NCBI GenBank assembly: GCA_002508635.1 | Contig: DACO01000158.1 | Span: forward strand, 1 to 5,099 | Reading direction: 5' to 3' | DNA from: Methanolobus sp. UBA118 | GTDB taxonomy: Archaea > Halobacteriota > Methanosarcinia > Methanosarcinales > Methanosarcinaceae | DNA length: 5,099 bases | In this document: piece by piece, positions 1 through 4,360 of the stretch | Layout: each line of letters starts with the position of its first letter | Position numbering within the stretch: position 1 is the stretch's first letter | Notes under the pieces: generated by a model | The model's input: the letters and a program-made list of their open reading frames with translations, nothing else | Databases searched by the model: none | Told to the model about the DNA's origin: nothing | Translations under genes and position numbers: made by a program

Positions 1-554
1 TTATGGGTGAATTCGGGGGAGAAGGCGCCCGCCAGATACACCAGTTATATGAACGTGCGCAGGAAATGGCTCCGTGTATTATTTTTATTGACGAGCTGGA
101 TGCAATTGCATTGGACAGGAGATATCAGGAACTGCGGGGTGACGTCGCAGAGATAGTCAATGCCTTGCTTACGGAAATGGACGGCATTGTCGAGCGCTCC
201 GGTGTATGCACCATCGGTGCCACGAACCGCAATGACACCATTGATTCGGCCGTACGAAGCAGATTTGAAGAAGAGATCGAATTTACCCTGCCGGATGAGA
301 AGGAACGACTCAAGATCCTTGAATCTAATATTAAGACATTCCCTCTTCCTGTGGAAGATGTGGATCTCAGGGAGATTGCAAAGATGACAGAAGGGCTTTC
401 TGGAAGGGATCTTGTGAGTAAGGTCCTCAAGACAGCACTCCACAATGTGATCGTTGAGGATCGGGATTACGTAAATCAGGGTGATCTGCTCGATTCTGTC
501 AAAAAGCTAAAGGGTGTTCAGAAAAGTTCAGACCCTGAAAGGCTCTACATTTAA
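1..554 (+). CDS. AAA+ ATPase, archaeal single-domain type (5'-truncated by window edge)
   Basis: This is the C-terminal part of an AAA+ ATPase. The open frame runs through base 1 with no stop, so the ATG at base 3 is probably internal and the Walker A half lies upstream. Counting that Met as residue 1, the Walker B segment is IIFIDELDAIA (26-36), with D30 and E31 as the Mg and catalytic acids. Sensor 1 is in IGATNR (71-76, N75). The arginine-finger region is AVRSRF (83-88, R85 and R87). The LSGRDL segment (132-137) lies in the helical lid. AAA+ proteins hydrolyse ATP as rings to unfold or remodel other proteins. The GEGARQIHQLYERA start and the RSRFEEEIEF signature resemble the archaeal predicted ATPases of COG1223; that assignment is from memory. 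No protease, membrane or zinc-binding segment is visible in this part. The substrate is unknown. It is probably co-oriented, perhaps co-transcribed, with the small gene 39 bases downstream. Confidence 0.9.
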   Translation, partial: MGEFGGEGARQIHQLYERAQEMAPCIIFIDELDAIALDRRYQELRGDVAEIVNALLTEMDGIVERSGVCTIGATNRNDTIDSAVRSRFEEEIEFTLPDEKERLKILESNIKTFPLPVEDVDLREIAKMTEGLSGRDLVSKVLKTALHNVIVEDRDYVNQGDLLDSVKKLKGVQKSSDPERLYI

Positions 555-593
555 GGATTATCTTTTTAAATCTGACAAATATATCGGAGAGCT

Positions 594-860
594 ATGTCTG
601 AGGTAAACGAATCTGACAGGTTTGAATGTGTAGTCATCAATGTCATCGACTCCCTGATGTGGAAAGGAGTCGTAGTCGAGGAAACAAGGTCCGGAGGTCG
701 TGTCTATTTCGGAAAGGTCAAGCCTGAGAACTTTAATTACGGCCCCGGCGATATCCTGTATCTGGGTATGAAGAAACTTCCGTACGGGACCGAGGAAATG
801 AGCGCGGAAGTCTCTCTTTACGATGCCGAGGACAAAAAACTTGACTGGACCTTCATCTGA
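594..860 (+). CDS. Small conserved-looking protein of unknown function (88 aa)
   Basis: I do not recognise this family. The protein is 88 residues, acidic, with no signal peptide, no membrane segment and a single Cys (C12), so it is probably cytosolic. Alternating hydrophobic stretches, such as CVVINVID (12-19) and GVVVEE (25-30), suggest a mostly beta fold. A turn-rich YGPGDILYLGMKKLPYG segment (49-65) could fit a small barrel, but that is inference. The start is supported by GGAG at 586-589, four bases before the ATG. A T-rich, TATA-like stretch at 563-570 could give it its own promoter. It follows the AAA+ gene by 39 bases on the same strand, so co-transcription is plausible and it might be an accessory or regulator of the ATPase. 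Codon pattern, ribosome binding site and tight spacing argue that it is a real gene. Confidence 0.8.
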   Translation: MSEVNESDRFECVVINVIDSLMWKGVVVEETRSGGRVYFGKVKPENFNYGPGDILYLGMKKLPYGTEEMSAEVSLYDAEDKKLDWTFI

Positions 861-867
861 AGATCTG

Positions 868-898
868 TCTTTCTTTTGATTTCAGCACTCATTTTTTA
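868..898 (+). terminator. T-rich terminator after the 88-aa gene, overlapping the rnz 3' end
   Basis: On the + strand, T-runs at 870-872, 874-877 and 892-897 follow the TGA of the small gene, with no convincing stem-loop. Archaeal RNA polymerase can terminate at U-tracts alone. The second T-run lies inside the last codons of the convergent rnz gene. No comparable T-tract follows rnz on the - strand, so rnz transcripts may continue antisense into the small gene. Confidence 0.45.
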
Positions 899-1809
899 TC
901 AGGGTATGGGACTTCGATCTCCATCATATCATCGGCAACTGTGACGTTCCCGAAGACAGCTTTTGCCTCTTCTAGCAGTGGTGTCACGTCATCGGAATAG
1001 CGGGAGCTGATATGCGTTAATATCAGTTGTTTTACACCTGCTTTCTTTGCAAGCAAGGCAGCTTCTTCTGCGGTCGTATGCATGGATTCGATCGCCCATT
1101 CCTGCTGGTCCTTTGACAGGGTTGCGTCGTGGATAAGCAGATCAGCATCCCGGCTTGCCTCCAGTATACCATCACAAGGGCGGGTATCTCCGCTGTAGAC
1201 GATTTTTCTGCCAGGGCGTGCATTACCCACGACATCTTCCGGCAGGATGGTTTTTCCATCGACCTCTACGGCTTCACCGTTATGCAGTCTGGAGAACAGG
1301 GGTCCGGGGGGTACGCCAAGTTCCATGGCTTTTTCACGATTAAATTTACCTGTACGTTTATCTTCAACCAGGGCATATCCCAGGCTCGGTACGCTGTGTT
1401 CTGTTCCTATAACATGTATCGAGTATCCGTCCCGCTTTATTATATCTCCGGCTTCAAGGTCTATGCCTTCTATTTCAAAACGCAGTTTATAGTACCCAAG
1501 TGCACTCAGTATTCTTACGAAATCATGCACCCGGTGAGGACCGTATATCTTCAGGGTCTCTGTCCTGCCATGAAATGACATCGTCTGTATGAGTCCGGGT
1601 ATACCGAGTATGTGGTCTGCATGAAAATGAGATATGAATATGGAGGACAGCGCCTTCATTCCGGTCTTGGCCCGCATCATCTGCTGCTGTGTTCCTTCAC
1701 CACAGTCAAAGAGCATGAGTTCACCTTCACGGTTGACCATTGTAGCCGATGTGTTGCGGTCTTTTGTCGGGAGGGAACCGGCTGTACCGAGAAAAATTAC
1801 ACGAAACAT
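889..1809 (-). CDS. rnz: Ribonuclease Z (tRNA 3'-processing endonuclease, short form)
   Basis: RNase Z cuts precursor tRNAs just after the discriminator base so that CCA can be added. It is a cytosolic, zinc-dependent metallo-beta-lactamase-fold enzyme. The 306-residue length fits the dimeric short form found in archaea and many bacteria. Visible motifs, in order, are: N-terminal FLGTAGSLPT (6-15); zinc motif SHFHADH (60-66; H61, H63, D65, H66); EHS (H138); the GVPPGPL segment (165-171), which belongs to the tRNA-gripping flexible-arm region; YSGDT (205-209, D208); MHTT (H244); and LTHISSRY (264-271, H266). All expected metal ligands are present. The ATG at 1807-1809 is the first possible one because an in-frame TAA lies at 1819-1821. 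There is no Shine-Dalgarno, and the TATA-like box sits about 25 bases upstream, so the mRNA may be leaderless. It is divergent from rps8e and convergent with the 88-aa gene. Confidence 0.97.
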   Translation of the reverse strand: MFRVIFLGTAGSLPTKDRNTSATMVNREGELMLFDCGEGTQQQMMRAKTGMKALSSIFISHFHADHILGIPGLIQTMSFHGRTETLKIYGPHRVHDFVRILSALGYYKLRFEIEGIDLEAGDIIKRDGYSIHVIGTEHSVPSLGYALVEDKRTGKFNREKAMELGVPPGPLFSRLHNGEAVEVDGKTILPEDVVGNARPGRKIVYSGDTRPCDGILEASRDADLLIHDATLSKDQQEWAIESMHTTAEEAALLAKKAGVKQLILTHISSRYSDDVTPLLEEAKAVFGNVTVADDMMEIEVPYPDKK

Positions 1810-1827
1810 GGGTTCTATTTAGTGATT

Positions 1828-1848
1828 GCAATATTTATCAATTACTTT
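1828..1848 (-). promoter_or_regulatory. Putative TATA/BRE promoter of rnz
   Basis: Read on the - strand, the sequence AAAGTAATTGATAAATATTG contains a TATA-like GATAAATAT with an A-rich BRE-like stretch upstream. Its centre lies near 1834, about 25 bases before the rnz ATG. By usual archaeal spacing this places transcription initiation at or next to the start codon. It is called from pattern and spacing only. Confidence 0.5.
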
Positions 1849-1888
1849 GTGGATTCGGTGATTATGATGCCCTGTATTCTCTAACTTC

Positions 1889-1906
1889 TTCAATTGCTTC
1901 AATTCT
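1889..1906 (+). repeat. Short imperfect tandem repeat in the rnz/rps8e divergent spacer
   Basis: TTCAATTGC is followed directly by TTCAATTCT, so seven of nine bases repeat in tandem. It sits between the two opposed TATA-like elements, where a DNA-binding protein could reach both promoters. It may equally be chance in AT-rich DNA. The rest of the 1810-2034 spacer shows no gene, tRNA or strong hairpin. Confidence 0.3.
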
Positions 1907-1929
1907 GCAAGAGGCGTTATGAAACCATT

Positions 1930-1945
1930 CGAAAAGTTCATATAG
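1930..1945 (+). promoter_or_regulatory. Putative BRE/TATA promoter of rps8e
   Basis: CGAAAAG (1930-1936, BRE-like) directly precedes TTCATATAG (1937-1945, TATA-like), which is a typical euryarchaeal promoter arrangement. A start about 25 bases downstream of the TATA centre would fall near 1966 and leave a leader of roughly 70 bases before the rps8e ATG. A second, weaker TATA-like stretch (TTGTTTAAAG, 1981-1990) lies nearer the gene. Confidence 0.6.
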
Positions 1946-2023
1946 AATCTTATTATTAATGGTACGTCCATAAGTCATATTTGTTTAAAGAACAGAATCA
2001 AGTTCACTTTTCACACTGATTAA

Positions 2024-2028
2024 GAGGA
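2024..2028 (+). promoter_or_regulatory. Ribosome binding site of rps8e
   Basis: GAGGA pairs with the archaeal 16S rRNA 3' end and lies six bases before the ATG at 2035. It fixes the start of rps8e and contrasts with rnz next door, which has no such site. Confidence 0.7.
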
Positions 2029-2034
2029 TATATC

Positions 2035-2409
2035 ATGAAATGGCAAGGCAGATCCAAGAGGACATATACAGGTGCCAAGATCAAGGCAGCACGTGGTAAA
2101 AGAAAATACGAATTAGGCCGTGAGTCTGCTGACACACACATAGACGACACCAAGAGGAAGAACATTTCCACAACCGGTGGTAACAGGAAGGTCAGACTTC
2201 TGCAGTGTAATATTGCAAACGTTACCGATTCTCAGGGGAAGTCACAGCAGTCAGCAATTGAGAATGTAATTGACAATGCTGCAAATGAACACTATGTCAG
2301 GCGTAACATCCTTACAAAGGGTTCAATTGTAAAGACCGCTCTCGGCAATGCGAGGATCACAAGCCGTCCTGGTCAGGATGGTGTGGTTAACGCAGTATTG
2401 CTCGAATAA
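2035..2409 (+). CDS. rps8e: 30S ribosomal protein S8e (eS8)
   Basis: This is a structural protein of the small ribosomal subunit found in archaea and eukaryotes but not bacteria. The protein is 124 residues and strongly basic at the N-terminus, and its length is normal for the archaeal form, which lacks the eukaryotic insertions. The family's N-terminal signature is clear: WQGRSKRTYTGAK (3-15), then ARGKRKYELGRE (19-30). The conserved C-terminal TSRPGQDG (109-116) is followed by a hydrophobic end. The start is set by the GAGGA site and by the typical MKWQGRSKR opening. It has its own promoter-like element upstream and a T-tract immediately after its TAA, so it is probably transcribed alone. 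Nothing is missing or unusual in the protein. Confidence 0.98.
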   Translation: MKWQGRSKRTYTGAKIKAARGKRKYELGRESADTHIDDTKRKNISTTGGNRKVRLLQCNIANVTDSQGKSQQSAIENVIDNAANEHYVRRNILTKGSIVKTALGNARITSRPGQDGVVNAVLLE

Positions 2410-2417
2410 GCGAAAAA

Positions 2418-2439
2418 TCTCTTTATTTTTTCTTTTTTT
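2418..2439 (+). terminator. T-tract terminator after rps8e
   Basis: A T-rich run with only three C, A or C interruptions after its first bases begins about nine bases past the rps8e stop and has no stem-loop, as expected of archaeal U-tract termination. The CGAAAAAT just before it (2411-2418) and the embedded CTTTATTTT (2421-2429) could also act as a BRE/TATA element for the next gene. The segment may therefore serve both genes. Confidence 0.6.
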
Positions 2440-2457
2440 ATTATGGGGTTGCTCAAT

Positions 2458-2949
2458 ATGGACGAAAAAACACGTCATATCCTGGAATGTCTCGAAGAAG
2501 ATGCGAGAATTTCACATGAGAAGATCGCAACCCTCACAGGCATGCCCGTTGGAGAGGTTAGCAGGATCATTAAGGACATGGAGAACAGCGGTGTAATACG
2601 TAAGTATAAGACCGTGATCGACTGGGACCTTGCAGGTGATGAGAACGTATACGCTATAATCGAACTGAAGGTAAGTCTTGAACGCAGCCTTGGATATCAG
2701 GCCCTTGTGGAACGCCTGTATAAGTTTCCGGAGGTCCGCTCTGTAAGACTGCTCTCAGGTCAGTATGATCTCTCGCTAACGGTTTCCGGCAGTTCCATGA
2801 AAGAGGTTGCTTTCTTTGTTGCGGAGAAGATATCAACCCTCGAGCAGGTGCAGCACACTGCCACGCATTTTGTCCTGAAAACCTACAAAGAGGACGGAGT
2901 GATCCTTTATGAACAGGACCATCTCGCACGCCTGCCTGTAACTCCTTAA
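2458..2949 (+). CDS. Lrp/AsnC-family transcriptional regulator
   Basis: This is a feast/famine-type DNA-binding regulator. Such proteins form dimers or octamers that sense amino acids and activate or repress nearby genes. The 163-residue protein has an N-terminal winged helix-turn-helix: MDEKTRHILECLEEDAR (1-17), IATLTGMPVGEVSRIIKDME (23-42) containing the recognition helix, and the wing GVIRKYKTVIDW (45-56). A C-terminal RAM/ligand domain follows, with the family's turn SGQYDL (100-105). An in-frame ATG at 2443 would add MGLLN, but it lies directly behind the T-tract with no ribosome binding site. The 2458 ATG has GGGG at 2445-2448 and the normal family beginning, so I prefer it. The aminotransferase starts 36 bases after the stop on the same strand. 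Co-transcription is likely, and control of that enzyme, its own gene, or both is the simplest guess. The effector cannot be read from sequence. Confidence 0.93.
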   Translation: MDEKTRHILECLEEDARISHEKIATLTGMPVGEVSRIIKDMENSGVIRKYKTVIDWDLAGDENVYAIIELKVSLERSLGYQALVERLYKFPEVRSVRLLSGQYDLSLTVSGSSMKEVAFFVAEKISTLEQVQHTATHFVLKTYKEDGVILYEQDHLARLPVTP

Positions 2950-2974
2950 CTCCATTTGATTTTCTTAACAAAGG

Positions 2975-2988
2975 ATGTATGATGTATG
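2975..2988 (+). repeat. Perfect 7-bp tandem duplication over the aminotransferase start codon
   Basis: ATGTATG occurs twice back to back (2975-2981 and 2982-2988). The last ATG of the second copy is the aminotransferase start. The pair creates three extra out-of-frame ATGs (2975, 2979, 2982) between the AAGGA ribosome-binding-like site (2971-2975) and the true start. Confidence 0.8.
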
Positions 2989-4161
2989 AGAAAAACATGC
3001 CATCCCTCAAGATTCGTTGCAGATGTAATTAACCGGGTACCTCCTTCCGGTATTCGTCGCTATTTCGACCTTGCGTCCGAAATAGATGATGCTATATCCC
3101 TGGGTGTTGGCGAACCTGATTTTGTTACTCCGTGGCATATCCGTGAGGCATGTATACATTCCCTGGAATGCGGGGAGACCTCATATACTTCCAACTACGG
3201 TCTCATGGAGCTGCGTGAGGAGATTTCTAAATCATTTTCCGGGAAGTATAATATAAGTTATAATCCCGGGTCTGAAATACTCGTAACATCCGGTGTAAGT
3301 GAAGCACTAGATGTTGCCATCCGTTCTATCACAAATACCGGCGATGAGATTATCATACCTCAGCCATCCTATGTTGCTTACGTACCCTCTGTAATGTTTG
3401 CAGGAGGAGTGCCTGTCCCTGTGATGAACAGTATCGAGAACAACTTCAGGTTGCTGCCTGAAGATCTTGAGGCTGCTATCACGGATAAGACAAAGGCTTT
3501 GATCCTGAACTATCCGAACAATCCCACAGGTGCCACCATGAGCCGGAAGGACCTTGAGGCCATAGCTGATGTGGTTGCGGAACATGATATAATGGTAATC
3601 TCGGATGAGGTCTATGACTGCCTGACCTATAATGGAGGGCATACATGTTTTGCATCTCTGGAAGGGATGCGTGACAGGACGATATTGCTCAATGGTTTTT
3701 CCAAGGCGTATGCAATGACGGGTTTCAGACTGGCGTTTGCCATGGCACCTCCGGAGATCATTGCTTCAATGATGCTCATCCACCAGTACTGCATGCTATG
3801 TGCGCCTATAATCGCTCAGCTTGGCGCCATTGAAGCACTCCGCAACGGCACAGCCGAAATGGAGAAAATGGTGCGTGACTACGACAGACGCCGCCACCTT
3901 ATTGTCAGCGGACTGAACAAGGTCGGACTTGACTGCTTCGAGCCCAAGGGGGCGTTCTATGCTTTCCCGTCAGTCAAAAATACCGGCTTAAGCTCCGAGG
4001 AATTCGCCGAACGCCTTCTCTTCGAGCAGAAGGTCGTCACCATTCCCGGCAATGTGTTCGGTGAGGCCGGAAACGGTTTTTTGCGCTGTTCCTATGCAAC
4101 TTCCATGCAGGAGATAGAAGAGGCACTTGCAAGGATCGAGGCTTTTGTGGATGGATTGTAA
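2986..4161 (+). CDS. Class I/II PLP-dependent aminotransferase (aspartate/aromatic type)
   Basis: This enzyme transfers an amino group between an amino acid and a 2-oxo acid using pyridoxal phosphate, in the cytosol. At 391 residues it is a full-length fold-type I aminotransferase. Visible family features are: GVGEPDF (40-46) in the N-terminal arm; NYPNNPTG (175-182) with the cofactor-contacting N179; SDEVY (206-210; D207 to the pyridine nitrogen, Y210 to the cofactor O3'); NGFSK (236-240) with K240 forming the Schiff base; GFR (246-248, R248 to phosphate); and FLRCSY (365-370), where R367 binds the substrate carboxylate. An in-frame TGA at 2980-2982 makes 2986 the earliest ATG. AAGGA at 2971-2975 is a somewhat distant ribosome binding site. 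The style resembles COG0436 enzymes, a group that includes aspartate, aromatic and N-acetyl-diaminopimelate aminotransferases, so the substrate is not resolved. The preceding Lrp/AsnC gene suggests amino-acid-responsive control. Confidence 0.94.
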   Translation: MRKTCHPSRFVADVINRVPPSGIRRYFDLASEIDDAISLGVGEPDFVTPWHIREACIHSLECGETSYTSNYGLMELREEISKSFSGKYNISYNPGSEILVTSGVSEALDVAIRSITNTGDEIIIPQPSYVAYVPSVMFAGGVPVPVMNSIENNFRLLPEDLEAAITDKTKALILNYPNNPTGATMSRKDLEAIADVVAEHDIMVISDEVYDCLTYNGGHTCFASLEGMRDRTILLNGFSKAYAMTGFRLAFAMAPPEIIASMMLIHQYCMLCAPIIAQLGAIEALRNGTAEMEKMVRDYDRRRHLIVSGLNKVGLDCFEPKGAFYAFPSVKNTGLSSEEFAERLLFEQKVVTIPGNVFGEAGNGFLRCSYATSMQEIEEALARIEAFVDGL

Positions 4162-4211
4162 TATCAGATGACCAATCCGTTCATGCAATTTTTCACCATA
4201 CTTTTACTGAC

Positions 4212-4230
4212 TATTTTTTGATTTGTTTTT
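4212..4230 (+). terminator. T-tract terminator after the aminotransferase
   Basis: Two T-runs (4214-4219 and 4226-4230, separated by GATTTG) lie about 50 bases after the aminotransferase TAA in T-rich DNA without a clear hairpin. A 10-base direct repeat, TTTTTCACCA, occurs at 4189-4198 and 4226-4235, and its second copy overlaps this run. Confidence 0.5.
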
Positions 4231-4261
4231 CACCACAAAATCATTTTAAAGAAATGTATAT

Positions 4262-4273
4262 TATTTATATATC
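4262..4273 (+). promoter_or_regulatory. Alternative upstream TATA-like element for the receiver-PAS gene
   Basis: TATTTATATATC is a near-ideal TATA core in the AT-rich spacer. Use of it would start transcription near 4293 and give a leader of about 70 bases. An imperfect inverted repeat (TCATAATA at 4272-4279 against TTATATGA at 4286-4293) follows at once and could be an operator, though in DNA this AT-rich it may be chance. The rest of 4162-4360 shows no gene. Confidence 0.4.
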
Positions 4274-4328
4274 ATAATATTATTATTATATGAATAGTCT
4301 ATACTCTTTGAATATGTGAATTCAGAAT

Positions 4329-4342
4329 AGGCTTTTATATGC
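4329..4342 (+). promoter_or_regulatory. Putative proximal TATA box giving a leaderless start for the receiver-PAS gene
   Basis: AGGCTTTTATATGC is TATA-like with its centre near 4336, about 25 bases before the ATG at 4361. That is the usual archaeal TATA-to-start distance, and no Shine-Dalgarno precedes the ATG, so the transcript may begin at the start codon itself. Confidence 0.5.
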
Positions 4343-4360
4343 CGGTTGGGAAAAACATAA

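Noticed and set aside
1129..1578. A 149-codon + strand open frame opposite rnz
   Set aside because: It lies wholly inside the complementary strand of rnz, which has every expected catalytic motif. Its translation looks like an antisense shadow, with scattered Cys and Tyr and no domain pattern.
1855..1935. Possible C/D box RNA or leader structure in the divergent spacer (ATGATGC near 1864)
   Set aside because: No matching CTGA box follows at a suitable distance, and no stable stem is visible.
2443..2457. In-frame upstream ATG for the Lrp/AsnC gene
   Set aside because: It directly follows the T-tract with no Shine-Dalgarno, and it adds five residues ahead of the usual family start. It remains possible but is less likely than 2458.
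2654..3010. A 118-codon - strand open frame across the regulator and the aminotransferase start
   Set aside because: It crosses two well-supported genes on the other strand, has no ribosome binding site, and its translation has no recognisable motif.
4162..4215. Possible C/D box guide RNA (CAGATGA near 4165 and CTGA near 4207)
   Set aside because: The box C match is poor, no good internal C' and D' boxes are present, and no terminal stem pairs the ends. It is best explained as chance in the 3' untranslated region.
4256..4300. AT-rich stretch considered as a replication origin or attachment site
   Set aside because: There are no ORB-like or other repeated origin motifs, no Cdc6 or integrase gene, no tRNA and no flanking repeats. 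A promoter region is the simpler reading.
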